Of a stretch of 64,000 nt of DNA, positions 55,692 through 64,000 are shown in pieces. The notes beneath the pieces are model-generated. The model was not told the DNA's origin. It saw only the letters and a list, made by a program, of their open reading frames with translations, and did no database searches. The stretch's first letter is position 1, and every line of letters starts with the position of its first letter. This DNA is from Frateuria aurantia DSM 6220 (GTDB taxonomy: Bacteria; Pseudomonadota; Gammaproteobacteria; Xanthomonadales; Rhodanobacteraceae). The position numbers were made by a program, and so were the translations under genes. The stretch spans positions 2,305,110 through 2,369,109 of the forward strand of contig NC_017033.1 of NCBI RefSeq assembly GCF_000242255.2, written 5' to 3'.

Positions 55692-55895
55692 CTCGAAGCC
55701 CCGCTGGGCGCGATCGATGACAGCAAGATAAACATCAATGGCGGCGCGCTGAGTACCGGCCATCGGTTTGCCGCGACCGGCGGACGGATGCTGGCCGGCC
55801 TGGCCAAGGAGCTGGCCCAGCGTGACCGCGGTCGCGGACTGATTTCGATCTGTGCCACCGGTGGTCTGGGCGTGGTCGCCATCGTTGAGCGTTGA
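55692..55895 (+). pseudogene. duplicated 3' end of the thiolase gene
   Basis: This 204-bp piece copies the last 67 codons plus stop of the thiolase gene at 53649-53852, with about 20 base differences by hand count (about 90 percent identity). It reads LEAPLGAIDDSKININGG through GLGVVAIVER with no stop, but has no start or N-terminus. The GHPF box is altered to GHRF. The two tails form direct repeats around the AraC/SDR pair. Confidence 0.95.
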
Positions 55896-56080
55896 GCGGC
55901 TGGCGTGGCCGCCACCACGCCGACCATGGACTTGCGACCGGCAGCAGGCCTTCGGGCCCAGCCGACCTCAAGCCTTGGTCAAAATATCCCTTGCCGCAGT
56001 TCCTGATTCGGGAATGCTTATGCCCCAGCCGTGTCAGCCGGGACAACGTCGACAACTCGCCCTCAAAAGCTTGCGCCCCC

Positions 56081-56998
56081 TCAATCGACGCGATGACCAT
56101 GCTCCCACGGACTTCCATCCAGCTGAATGGTCAGATGCTCAATGAACCGGCGAAGCTTCAACGATACATGCCGCTTGCTCGGAAACACCGCGTAAATGGC
56201 CAACTCCGCTGTCGCGTGATCCGGCAACAATTGGCGAAGCAGTCCACGGGCGATATATTCGCCAAACACGAAACTTGGGCCATACGCCACCCCGGCACCG
56301 GCCAGCGCTGCCGCCAGCAGCATCTGCATATCGTCTGCGGCGAGCCGGATCGCGCCTTCCAGCCGATGACTCCGGCCGGCCGGATCCGTGATGCTCCAAT
56401 CCCCCAGAGAGATGGCTTCGGTGAAGGCAAGCCGAGGTGCATGGCGGAGTGTTTCGAGACTGGCAGTTTCACCCAGCCGTGCCAGCAACGCAGGCGCTGC
56501 GCAGAACACCATCCGGCATTCAGCAAGTCGCCTCGCGACGAGATCGGAATCGCCCAGACGTCCGATGCGGATGGCCACGTCAATGTCCTCGGCCAGCAGA
56601 TCGACATAGCGGTCACTTAAAAGAGTTTCCACCGAAACCTCAGGATACTCGGCAAGAAAACTGGCCACCACGGGCCCCAGATGCAGTGCAGCGAAGGTCG
56701 TCGGCGCGGCCACCCGCAGCCTTCCTCGCACCTGCTGTTGCGTCTCCTGCGCCTCGCAATTCGCCTCCTCGTAGTCATCAAGCAGTCGCTTGCAGCGCCG
56801 GTAGTAAGTCTGCCCCACCTCAGTCAAGGCCAGCCTGCGGGTGCTGCGCTGAAGTAGTCGAGCCTGCAGCTGTGCTTCGATAGCAGACACATGCTTACCC
56901 GCCATCGATGGTGACAAGCCATGTCGCCGTGCGGCCGCAACCAGGCTGCCCTCTTCGACAGCCGTGACGAACACGGCCATGCTCTTTAATCGATCCAT
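56081..56998 (-). CDS. LysR-family transcriptional regulator
   Basis: This 305-residue regulator has the N-terminal winged helix (MDRLKSMAVFVTAVEEGSLVAAARRHGLSPSMAGKHV) and a periplasmic-binding-like effector domain. ATG 56998 gives the family start; ATG three codons earlier is possible. It is divergent from the hydrolase gene, with about 120 AT-rich bases between, including ATCAGATCTATATCATC, a likely regulator binding region. Confidence 0.9.
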   Translation of the reverse strand: MDRLKSMAVFVTAVEEGSLVAAARRHGLSPSMAGKHVSAIEAQLQARLLQRSTRRLALTEVGQTYYRRCKRLLDDYEEANCEAQETQQQVRGRLRVAAPTTFAALHLGPVVASFLAEYPEVSVETLLSDRYVDLLAEDIDVAIRIGRLGDSDLVARRLAECRMVFCAAPALLARLGETASLETLRHAPRLAFTEAISLGDWSITDPAGRSHRLEGAIRLAADDMQMLLAAALAGAGVAYGPSFVFGEYIARGLLRQLLPDHATAELAIYAVFPSKRHVSLKLRRFIEHLTIQLDGSPWEHGHRVD

Positions 56999-57127
56999 AA
57001 CTTTCATCCGATAGCACTGTTATCAGATCTATATCATCAAGAATGGATTATCAATCATGGGGAACGGGTTCAAGCTGATGCGATCGTCAGGCACGGCCTG
57101 ACAGACACAGCGACCAGGACTTGAAAT

Positions 57128-57916
57128 ATGAAAATCACATGCAACGGGATCAATATCCACGTCAACGCACAAGGCGAAAATGGCCAGGCACTGGTCTTTC
57201 TGCACTACTGGGGGGGCTCGTCACGTACTTGGAAGCACGTCCAGAGTGTACTCAGTCCGACGTTCCGGACTTTCGCCCTCGATCACCGCGGCTGGGGCGA
57301 GTCTGATGCCCCCGCCGAAGGCTATGGACTGACCGAGCTGGCCGATGATGCCATGGGCGTGATCGCCGCTCTGGGCCTGTCGTCTTATGTACTTGTCGGC
57401 CATTCAATGGGCGGCAAGGTCGCTCAGCTGATAGCCTCAAGACGCCCTTCAGAGCTTGCCGGGCTTATTTTGATTGCACCCGCTCCGCCATCGCCGATGG
57501 CCTTGCCCGAAGCCGCACGTACTGCGATGACCCATGCCTATGACAGCCGTGCCTCGGTGGAAGCCACCCTCGACCAGGTGCTGACGGCCCGGCCGATTTC
57601 CAGGGAGGATCGCGAACAAGTCATCTCAGACAGCCTGCGTGCTGCGGCAGCGGCAAAACATGCGTGGCCGATGGCGAGCAGTCAGCAAGATATCAGCAAA
57701 CAAGTGGAGCACATCGAAGTCCCCACTCTGGTCGTGGCCGGCGAGCTGGATCGCGTCGATCCCCCCGAAATACTGCGCCAAAGCTTACTCGCGCACCTGC
57801 CACATGCGGTCATGGAGGTTCTGCCGGGAACCGGACATCTGGCCATGCTGGAAGCGCCTGACGCAGTGGCTGCAGCCATCGAAAACTTCTGCCAACGCCT
57901 GCCAGCAGTCGCTTGA
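57128..57916 (+). CDS. alpha/beta hydrolase
   Basis: This 262-residue cytoplasmic alpha/beta hydrolase has the nucleophile elbow GHSMGGKV near residue 93, the acid in AGELDRVDPP near 205 and the histidine in GTGHLAMLEAP near 240. It is the presumed target of the divergent LysR regulator. The substrate is unknown. A hairpin at 58031-58059 terminates it. Confidence 0.88.
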   Translation: MKITCNGINIHVNAQGENGQALVFLHYWGGSSRTWKHVQSVLSPTFRTFALDHRGWGESDAPAEGYGLTELADDAMGVIAALGLSSYVLVGHSMGGKVAQLIASRRPSELAGLILIAPAPPSPMALPEAARTAMTHAYDSRASVEATLDQVLTARPISREDREQVISDSLRAAAAAKHAWPMASSQQDISKQVEHIEVPTLVVAGELDRVDPPEILRQSLLAHLPHAVMEVLPGTGHLAMLEAPDAVAAAIENFCQRLPAVA

Positions 57917-58030
57917 TGTCCGCCAGCTCCCCCATCCGTTGAGCAATGCCTGCCAAGGACCGGCTCCACTACCCCGGTGCGCCATGCCGGGGAGTACGAA
58001 GCGATACGATAGTGCGGAGTCCAGCCGGCA

Positions 58031-58059
58031 GCAGACCAGGCCCTCGAAGCCTGGTCTGC
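58031..58059. terminator. terminator hairpin between convergent genes
   Basis: GCAGACCAGGC and GCCTGGTCTGC pair over a 7-base loop between the hydrolase and the acyltransferase stop codons. No T run follows. Confidence 0.65.
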
Positions 58060-58113
58060 ACGGCATCCAGCACGCCTGCGGAAGTCTCCGCATCGCGGTC
58101 GGCCTGCTCCGGA

Positions 58114-59898
58114 TCAGGCGGCCGACGACGGCGCCTGGCCGAATCCTGTCAAGCCGGCCTTGGCCGCCTCGGCCAGCGCGGCGGCGCGTTCAGCGCCCAG
58201 ATAACGAACCCGCTTGGAAGGCTTCAGATTGGCCAGATCAAGCATCACCAGGCCATCGACGCAACCGGAAAAATCCGGATCCTCGCCGAAATCCAGAAAC
58301 TGCACGCCTTGCGGATCGACCAGGTCGACATACTGGCGATAAAGCACCGGCAGGGTTACGCCGAGAGCATCGAGGTGGTTCTTCAATTTGCCCAGACCGG
58401 CGGCCGGATCCAGTCCGTCCAACGCCTGATTGACGCCCTCTACCACCTCCGGCGACACCACGAATGGCTGTCTGGCCTTGGCCAGGCCGCTGACTCCGAA
58501 ATAATGGCGATGCGCGGCAGCAATCCATTCGCGCGCCTCGCGCGGCAGACTGACCGACATGCTGACCGGACCGAATACGTAACGGACTTCGGCATGTCGC
58601 TGCAGATACAGGCCGATACCCTGCCACAGTTGGTCCAGCGCCCGCGAACGCCAGAAAGCCGGTGCGATGAAGCTGCGGCCCAGCTCCATGCCCTGCTCCA
58701 GCCGCGATTCAAGAGCCGGTGAATAATTGAAGAGGCTGGCGCTGTACAGCGCGGAAATTCCACCGCGAGCCAGCAGTTTGCCGCCATGACCGAGTCGATA
58801 CGAGCCGACGATGCGCAGACTGACCGGGTCCCACAGCAGCAGATGCTCGTAATGCACATCGTAAGCGTCGAGGTCGCGCAGCATGCCGGTGCCCTCGCCG
58901 ACCCGCCGGAAGGTCAGCTCGCGCAGACGTCCTATTTCGCGCAGAACCACACTGTCGGCGGCACCGGGAAACAGCCACAGCTGCTTGCCGTCCGGCACGG
59001 TCGAGAGCTTCTCGCCCTGGGCCATCAGTTCGGCGGCGACCTGATCCGCCCGCTCGGGCAAGGCCAGCGGCGCCTGACCACCGAAGATCAGGCCGCGATG
59101 ACGGCCGACACGATAGACATGGCGACGCATCAGGCGGGCCGCCCGCAATACCGAGTCACCGGATTTCTGGCGCAGCTCGGCCGCATCGATGGCCCGCCCC
59201 ACGCTGATGCTGAGTCGACGACTGACCGGCGAAGTCGCTTCGCGCGGCAGCATCGCCGTGCTCAGCGGCTTGGCCAGCAGCGAAAGACCGTAGAACATCG
59301 CCGAATTCCGCGCGCCGATATGGATCGGCAGCACCTGCGCCCCCGTCTTGAAGGCAATCCGCGCGAAGCCGTCCGACCAGCGACCGTCGCGAACGCCGCC
59401 GGCCCGCATCCGCGAGACCTCGCCGGCCGGGAAGATGATCAGCGCCTGCCCCTGGTCCAGGCAACGATAGATAGCCCGCAGACGCGAGCCCGCCCCCTTG
59501 CTGAACACATCCACCGGCAGCAGCAGTCGTTTCAGCGGGGGCACCGCCGCCAGCCAGTCGTTGCCCAGGATCTTCACATCGCGACGCACCGAACCGACCA
59601 GCTGCAGCAAGGTCAGGGCATCGCTCATGCCCAGCGGATGATTGGCCACGATCAGCAACGGCCCCTCCACCGGAATGTTTTCCAGCTCGCGCGGATTGAC
59701 GCGATGACCGACGCCCAGGCATTCCAGCCCGCGATCAACGAAATCAAAACCCTCGGCCGCGCCGCATTCGCGCAGGATGTGATTGAACCTGTCTTCGTCC
59801 GCCAGCCGTTCCAGCATCCCCAACACCGGGCGCTTGATACGGGGGTAGCGCGCAAGCCAAGGCATCCGCTCCATCAAGGTCTGTTCCACTTTGAACAT
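58114..59898 (-). CDS. two-domain acyltransferase, OlsF-like (PlsC + OlsB-type GNAT)
   Basis: This 594-residue protein fuses two acyltransferase domains. The N-terminal PlsC-type domain (about 60-260) has the catalytic VANHPLGMSDAL and the FPAGEVSRM motif. The C-terminal domain (about 305-560) has the OlsB/GNAT pattern ELTFRRVGEGTG, DAYDVHYEHLLLWD, IVGSYRLG and FWRSRALDQLWQGIG. This arrangement is that of OlsF, which makes ornithine lipids in one polypeptide. The identity is by architecture only. GGAGG lies just before the ATG. Confidence 0.8.
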   Translation of the reverse strand: MFKVEQTLMERMPWLARYPRIKRPVLGMLERLADEDRFNHILRECGAAEGFDFVDRGLECLGVGHRVNPRELENIPVEGPLLIVANHPLGMSDALTLLQLVGSVRRDVKILGNDWLAAVPPLKRLLLPVDVFSKGAGSRLRAIYRCLDQGQALIIFPAGEVSRMRAGGVRDGRWSDGFARIAFKTGAQVLPIHIGARNSAMFYGLSLLAKPLSTAMLPREATSPVSRRLSISVGRAIDAAELRQKSGDSVLRAARLMRRHVYRVGRHRGLIFGGQAPLALPERADQVAAELMAQGEKLSTVPDGKQLWLFPGAADSVVLREIGRLRELTFRRVGEGTGMLRDLDAYDVHYEHLLLWDPVSLRIVGSYRLGHGGKLLARGGISALYSASLFNYSPALESRLEQGMELGRSFIAPAFWRSRALDQLWQGIGLYLQRHAEVRYVFGPVSMSVSLPREAREWIAAAHRHYFGVSGLAKARQPFVVSPEVVEGVNQALDGLDPAAGLGKLKNHLDALGVTLPVLYRQYVDLVDPQGVQFLDFGEDPDFSGCVDGLVMLDLANLKPSKRVRYLGAERAAALAEAAKAGLTGFGQAPSSAA

Positions 59899-60001
59899 GA
59901 CCGCCTCCTAGAAACTTGCCATCTATCCTTGCCGGCGATTATGACAGCAGGATGATGAAAAAAATCATGAATTACACCATGTTGTCGAAAAAGCCGGCGG
60001 C

Positions 60002-60613
60002 TTACTTCGCCATGTGCAGATAACTCTCCAGCCCGGCCAGGAACATCTGCACCGACAAGGCGATCAGCAGCATGCCCATCACCCGCTCCAGTGCCGTCAG
60101 CACACTGCGGCCCAGCCAGCGGAACAGATAGGCCGAAGACAGCAGAATCAGCGCCGTCGCCAGCCAGGCGGCAAACAAGGCCATCGCCCAATCGGCCGTA
60201 CGACCCGGCTGACTGTCGGTCAGCAGCAACAAGGCCGCCATCGCCGAAGGCCCGGCCACGCCGGGAATGGCCAGCGGCACGATAAAAGGCTCGCCGCCTT
60301 CATTCTTGCCGAAAATGCCGCCATCTCCGGCCGGCGGAAACACCATTTTGATACCGATCAGAAACAGCACGATACCGCCGGCGATACTGATCGATTCCTG
60401 CTTCAGGCTCAACAGATGCAGAATGTGCTGGCCACCCAGCAGAAACACCAGCAGCACCGCCAGCGCGATCAGCAGTTCACGCACCATCACCGGCACCCGC
60501 CGCTCGGCCGGGACATCCTTCAACAAGCCAAGAAAAATCGGAATATTGCCGAGCGGATCCATGATCAAAAACAAAAGGATCCCGGCCGACAACGTCGTCA
60601 TCTGCGCTTCCAT
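60002..60613 (-). CDS. MarC-family inner-membrane protein (YhgN-like)
   Basis: This 203-residue protein has about six transmembrane helices and the MarC half-motifs LFLIMDPLGNIPIFLGLL and PLAIPGVAGPSAMAALLLL. It is closer in plan to YhgN than the MarC gene at 22445. ATG 60613 has GGAG upstream. It is the second member of this family in the window. Function is unsettled. Confidence 0.87.
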   Translation of the reverse strand: MEAQMTTLSAGILLFLIMDPLGNIPIFLGLLKDVPAERRVPVMVRELLIALAVLLVFLLGGQHILHLLSLKQESISIAGGIVLFLIGIKMVFPPAGDGGIFGKNEGGEPFIVPLAIPGVAGPSAMAALLLLTDSQPGRTADWAMALFAAWLATALILLSSAYLFRWLGRSVLTALERVMGMLLIALSVQMFLAGLESYLHMAK

Positions 60614-60736
60614 CACTCTCCACCCCTGGCCATCACGTCCTGCGGATGCCGGTCAATCACCAAAACCCGGGACCATCGCCTGCGACGATGGCAGCCCGCC
60701 TCTTTCAAGCACCGCGTTCAGACCGTCATCGACAAC

Positions 60737-61057
60737 TCAGGGCACCGCCAGTACATCCGCCATCATCCTGCCCAGCTCGCCGGCCTGATGCAGTTCCTCG
60801 ATCACGTCGCAGCCCCCCATCAATTCGCCCTGCACGAACAGCTGGGGAAAGGTCGAGAGATTGGAGAAATGCGGCAAAGCCGAGCGGATCTGGGGGTCGG
60901 CCTGCACATTGACCGTCTGGAAACGGGCCCCGGTTGCCGTCAGCGCCTGCGCCGCCCGGGCGGAAAAATCGCACATCGGCCATGCCGGCGTCCCCTTCAT
61001 GAAGAGCACGACGGGATGTTCGACGAGGATGGCTTTGATACGCTCGTTGACGTCCAT
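60737..61057 (-). CDS. grxD: monothiol glutaredoxin with a CDFS active site
   Basis: This 106-residue Grx4-family protein normally binds and hands on [2Fe-2S] clusters with glutathione through a CGFS motif. Here the site reads KGTPAWPMCDFSARAAQAL, with Asp30 in place of the usual Gly; the codon is GAT. Other family features are kept: the NLSTFPQLFVQGELMGGCDVIEEL region that binds glutathione. Whether CDFS still holds a cluster is unclear. It is divergent from sodB. Confidence 0.92.
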   Translation of the reverse strand: MDVNERIKAILVEHPVVLFMKGTPAWPMCDFSARAAQALTATGARFQTVNVQADPQIRSALPHFSNLSTFPQLFVQGELMGGCDVIEELHQAGELGRMMADVLAVP

Positions 61058-61180
61058 AGCGGGCCTTCAATCTCCGACCAATCGGAATTGTCGGTATTGT
61101 AGCAGCGAGATCACTTCGCTGCCGGGGTGGACCTGCTATCCTAGTCCACTCCCCCCAGCCACCGCTAAGGAGCTGCCATC

Positions 61181-61759
61181 ATGGCGTTTGAACTTCCGCC
61201 CCTGCCGTACGAAAAGAATGCGCTTGAGCCGACCATCTCGGCCGAAACCATCGAATTCCATTACGGCAAGCATCATCAGTCGTATGTGACCAATCTCAAC
61301 AATCTGGTCAAGGGCACCGAATTCGAGAATGCCGACCTGGTCGACGTGATCAAGAAGGCCTCCGGCGGCGTTTTCAACAATGCGGCCCAGATCTGGAACC
61401 ACACCTTCTACTGGAACTCGCTGAGCCCCAACGGCGGCGGCGCCCCGACCGGCAAGCTGGCCGACGCCATCAACAGCGCCTTCGGCTCGCTGGACAAGTT
61501 CAAGGAAGAATTCAGCAAGTCGGCTGCCGGCAACTTCGGCTCCGGCTGGACCTGGCTGGTGCAGCGTCCGGACGGTTCGCTGGCCATCGTCAACACCTCC
61601 AATGCCGCCACCCCGCTGACCGGCAGCGACACCCCGCTGCTGACCGTCGACGTGTGGGAGCATGCCTATTACATCGATTACCGCAATGCCCGTCCCAAGT
61701 ATCTGGAAGAATTCTGGAAGCTGGTGAACTGGGACTTTGCCGCCAAGAACCTGGGCTGA
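61181..61759 (+). CDS. sodB: iron superoxide dismutase
   Basis: This 192-residue enzyme disproportionates superoxide in the cytoplasm. Metal ligands are visible as HYGKHHQSY (His27 region), NHTFYW (His near 74), and [13 protein letters not shown] (Asp near 157 and His near 161). [12 protein letters not shown] points to the Fe type. A 7-bp inverted repeat (GCAGCGA, 61102-61122) lies in the divergent promoter region with grxD and may be a regulator site. Confidence 0.96.
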   Translation: MAFELPPLPYEKNALEPTISAETIEFHYGKHHQSYVTNLNNLVKGTEFENADLVDVIKKASGGVFNNAAQIWNHTFYWNSLSPNGGGAPTGKLADAINSAFGSLDKFKEEFSKSAAGNFGSGWTWLVQRPDGSLAIVNTSNAATPLTGSDTPLLTVDVWEHAYYIDYRNARPKYLEEFWKLVNWDFAAKNLG

Positions 61760-61787
61760 TCCCGGCAAGGCAGGGTTTCGACCCGCG

Positions 61788-61823
61788 AAACGAACACGGC
61801 GCCCGAGGGCGCCGTGTTCGTTT
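61788..61823. terminator. bidirectional terminator between sodB and purK
   Basis: A 17-bp near-perfect inverted repeat (AAACGAACACGGCGCCC and its complement) with flanking A and T runs terminates sodB on the plus strand and purK on the minus strand. Confidence 0.88.
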
Positions 61824-61861
61824 GTGCCGTACCTTCGGACCGAATGCCCGATCCGGCAGGC

Positions 61862-63022
61862 TCAATCCTGCCGCAGCAGCGAAATCGCGGGCTCGGCCTG
61901 AGTAGCCCGGCCCAGGATCTGTGCCGCCTGCTCCAATCGCCCTGCCAAGGCCGAGGCCTCTGCCGCACAAACGGTGGCATGCCCCACCTTGCGACCGGCA
62001 CGCGCGGTCTTGCCATAGTCATGCCAGTGCAGATCCGGCACCGCCAGCGCCGCGCGACGGTCCGGCAACTCGCCGATCCAGTTGAACATCGCGGCCGGTC
62101 CCCGCGCTGCGGTCAGCCCCAAGGGCAGACCCAGCACCGCCCGGACATGGTTCTCGAACTGGCTGGTGACGGCACCCTCGATGGTCCAGTGCCCGGAATT
62201 GTGCACCCGCGGCGCCATCTCGTTGCCCAGCAGCTGGCCATCACGCACAAACAGCTCCAGCGCGAACACGCCGACATACTGCAGCCGCTCGGCCAAGGTC
62301 CGGGCATGCCCCATCGCCTCGGCAATCACGCTGGCATCCACTTGCGGCGCCGGCGCCAGACTGAGGCTCAGCACCCCGTCGACATGCCAGTTGCGGGTCA
62401 GCGGCCAGCCACGGAAACCACCCTGACGATCGCGCACGGCAATCACCGAGAGTTCGCGCTCGAAGGGCACGAAGGCTTCCAGGATCAGGCCGACGGTCTC
62501 GGCCTGGGCACCCAGCGCCTGCCAGGCCGCCTCGATATCCGCCGGTTCGCGCAAACGGAACTGGCCCTTGCCGTCATAACCCAACCGCCGGGTCTTGAGA
62601 ATGGCCGGCAAGCCGATCCCGGCCACGGCCGCCTCCAGCTCGTCCCGGCTGGCAATGGCCCGGAACTCCGGCGTCGGCAGGCCGCAGGCGCGGAACAAGG
62701 TTTTTTCGGTCAACCGGTCCTGGGCCACCTCCAGCGCCTCGGGCGGCGGATAGACCGGCACCCGTTCGGCCAGCCAGCGCGCCGTGGCCGCCGGCACGTT
62801 TTCAAAATCGAAGGTCACTGCATCGACCTGGTCGGCAAAGCGCTGCAAGGCCGCCCAGTCATCCCACTCAGCCTGCTGGGTCATCGCCACATCGGCCGCG
62901 CAGCCGCCGGCAGCGGGATCCAGCGCCAAGGTCCGGATACCCAGCGGCGAGGCCGCCTGGGCCAGCATGCGCGCCAACTGGCCACCACCGAGCACGCCCA
63001 GCACCATACCCTGCCCGCTCAT
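61862..63022 (-). CDS. purK: N5-carboxyaminoimidazole ribonucleotide synthase
   Basis: This 386-residue ATP-grasp enzyme carboxylates AIR in purine synthesis. The N-terminal [16 protein letters not shown] is the family start; ATP-grasp motifs include [13 protein letters not shown] and [31 protein letters not shown] 63022 overlaps the purE stop (ATGA), so the two are coupled. Confidence 0.96.
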   Translation of the reverse strand: MSGQGMVLGVLGGGQLARMLAQAASPLGIRTLALDPAAGGCAADVAMTQQAEWDDWAALQRFADQVDAVTFDFENVPAATARWLAERVPVYPPPEALEVAQDRLTEKTLFRACGLPTPEFRAIASRDELEAAVAGIGLPAILKTRRLGYDGKGQFRLREPADIEAAWQALGAQAETVGLILEAFVPFERELSVIAVRDRQGGFRGWPLTRNWHVDGVLSLSLAPAPQVDASVIAEAMGHARTLAERLQYVGVFALELFVRDGQLLGNEMAPRVHNSGHWTIEGAVTSQFENHVRAVLGLPLGLTAARGPAAMFNWIGELPDRRAALAVPDLHWHDYGKTARAGRKVGHATVCAAEASALAGRLEQAAQILGRATQAEPAISLLRQD

Positions 63023-63522
63023 GCCCGCGGATCCGGATGTGCCAGCACCGATTCGCTCTGCTCACGGCGGAAGGCATCCAGCGCCTCGGCAAGCCGCGGG
63101 TCATGCACCGCCAGCATGGCCGCCGCCAGCAGGCCGGCATTGACCGCGCCAGCCCGTCCGATGGCCAGCGTGGCCACCGGAATCCCGGCCGGCATCTGCA
63201 CGATGGACAGCAACGAGTCCATGCCATTCAGGGCCTTGGACTGCACCGGCACGCCCAGCACCGGCAAGCGGGTCTTGGCGGCCAGCATGCCTGGCAGATG
63301 GGCCGCGCCGCCGGCACCGGCGATGATGGCATGCAGACCACGATCCACGGCCGTGGCGGCATACTCGAACAGCCGGTCAGGCGTGCGATGCGCCGAAACG
63401 ACCTCCACCTCGTGCGGAACGTCCAGTTTGACCAGCACATCAACCGCATGCTGCATGGTCTCCCAGTCCGAACGCGACCCCATCACCACGCCGATGCGCG
63501 CTGTGCTGACTATCGAAGACAT
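63019..63522 (-). CDS. purE: N5-carboxyaminoimidazole ribonucleotide mutase
   Basis: This 167-residue enzyme rearranges N5-CAIR to CAIR after PurK. Signatures are [30 protein letters not shown], and [18 protein letters not shown] 63522 fits the family start. Confidence 0.96.
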   Translation of the reverse strand: MSSIVSTARIGVVMGSRSDWETMQHAVDVLVKLDVPHEVEVVSAHRTPDRLFEYAATAVDRGLHAIIAGAGGAAHLPGMLAAKTRLPVLGVPVQSKALNGMDSLLSIVQMPAGIPVATLAIGRAGAVNAGLLAAAMLAVHDPRLAEALDAFRREQSESVLAHPDPRA

Positions 63523-63615
63523 GGTCTGCCTGTCCAAAAGGGTTTATTGTACGGCATTCAGGCGATCCGGCGCCCCTCTGGCCCGGCCCCTCCCGCTACG
63601 CTCGTGTCAGGTTCT

Positions 63616-63885
63616 ATGGATAAGCGATTGCTCGATATTTTGTGTTGCCCGGTCAGCAAGCGCCCGCTGCGCATGGCGACCGCGCGTGAATTGGCCGCAC
63701 TCAACCAGATGGTCGAACAGGCCAGCCTGGTCACAGTCGCCGATGTCACGGTCACCGAAGCGCTGCGCGAAGCGCTGATCACCACCGATGGACAGCTGGT
63801 CTACCGGATTCACGACGGCATCCCGGTGATGCTGCCCGAAGAAGGCATCGGTACCCAGCAGCTGCCTCACGGCAGCATCGACTGA
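63616..63885 (+). CDS. Trm112/YcaR-family small protein
   Basis: This 89-residue protein matches the UPF0434/Trm112 family through MDKRLLDILCCPVSKRPL, DGQLVYRIHDGIPVMLPEE. Eukaryotic Trm112 activates methyltransferases; the bacterial role is unclear. It is divergent from purE and lies 25 bp upstream of nadC. Confidence 0.88.
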   Translation: MDKRLLDILCCPVSKRPLRMATARELAALNQMVEQASLVTVADVTVTEALREALITTDGQLVYRIHDGIPVMLPEEGIGTQQLPHGSID

Positions 63886-63910
63886 GTTCTCAACGCTTCA
63901 GGAAAACCCC

Positions 63911-64000
63911 ATGCACTTCGAGATTGACCCTGAAACCCTGGTCGAACAGATCGATCGGGATGTTCATGCCGCCTTGACCGAAGACCTGGGACCTGGCGAC
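63911..64000 (+). CDS. nadC: nicotinate-nucleotide pyrophosphorylase, N-terminal part (runs off the window)
   Basis: The first 30 residues, ending HAALTEDLGPGD, match the NadC N-terminus, where EDLGxGD is a family hallmark. NadC makes nicotinate mononucleotide from quinolinate in NAD synthesis. The window ends before the active site, so the call is partial. Confidence 0.75.
   Translation, partial: MHFEIDPETLVEQIDRDVHAALTEDLGPGD

Noticed and set aside
60014-61102. Gln/His/Arg-rich frame across MarC and grxD
   Set aside because: It crosses two convincing genes on the other strand and reads as low-complexity shadow.

Overview
The window is a GC-rich gammaproteobacterial chromosome segment. The blocks tig-clpP-clpX-lon-hupB-tRNA-ppiD and pilV-pilW-pilX-pilY1-pilE, a stand-alone rsxB-nth pair and a short-form 6-phosphogluconate dehydrogenase together point to Xanthomonadales, most likely the Rhodanobacteraceae (Frateuria, Dyella or Rhodanobacter type). 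That placement is inference from gene content, not from a search.

Layout. 0-10 kb: a small exported protein with a doubtful 5' end, a chloroperoxidase-type esterase, a Fiu/PiuA-like TonB siderophore receptor behind a Fur-box-like site, a frameshifted frmR followed directly by fghA and alkB, and a periplasmic M1 aminopeptidase. 9.4-18.2 kb (minus strand): a type IV pilus minor-pilin operon, pilV-W-X-Y1-E-fimT, whose last cistron overlaps a sirtuin gene, and a lipoprotein gene upstream. 18.4-30.2 kb: apbC, a DUF2147 protein, metG, a MarC protein, rsxB-nth, a PiuC-type hydroxylase with a Sel1 protein, two exported hydrolases and an IMPACT protein. 30.2-39.3 kb (minus strand): proteostasis block ppiD, tRNA-Asp, tRNA-Val, hupB, lon, clpX, clpP, tig, then tRNA-Leu. 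39.4-45.1 kb: an ABC exporter, a large MscS channel and a short gnd.

45.1-50.3 kb is an accessory stretch. It opens with a strong candidate small RNA whose two hairpins expose the same CTTCCCCT loop. A decayed tyrosine integrase and a decayed YhcG/DUF1016 nuclease follow, then an intact thioredoxin-reductase-like gene with its Rrf2 regulator, and about 750 bp of unassigned sequence.

50.35-55.9 kb holds a three-gene fatty-acid operon (two-domain ketoacyl-CoA reductase, MaoC hydratase, thiolase) behind a CAAACGTTTG palindrome. An AraC/SDR pair follows, and it is flanked by a roughly 204-bp direct duplication of the thiolase 3' end. This looks like an acquired cassette.

55.9-64 kb: a LysR gene and a divergent hydrolase, an OlsF-like two-domain acyltransferase, a second MarC protein, a monothiol glutaredoxin with an unusual CDFS active site, sodB, purE-purK, a Trm112-family protein and the start of nadC at the window edge.

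The strongest leads are the twin-loop small RNA, the thiolase-tail duplication around the AraC/SDR cassette, the decayed formaldehyde-sensing locus next to alkB, the CDFS glutaredoxin, and the sirtuin coupled to the pilus operon.
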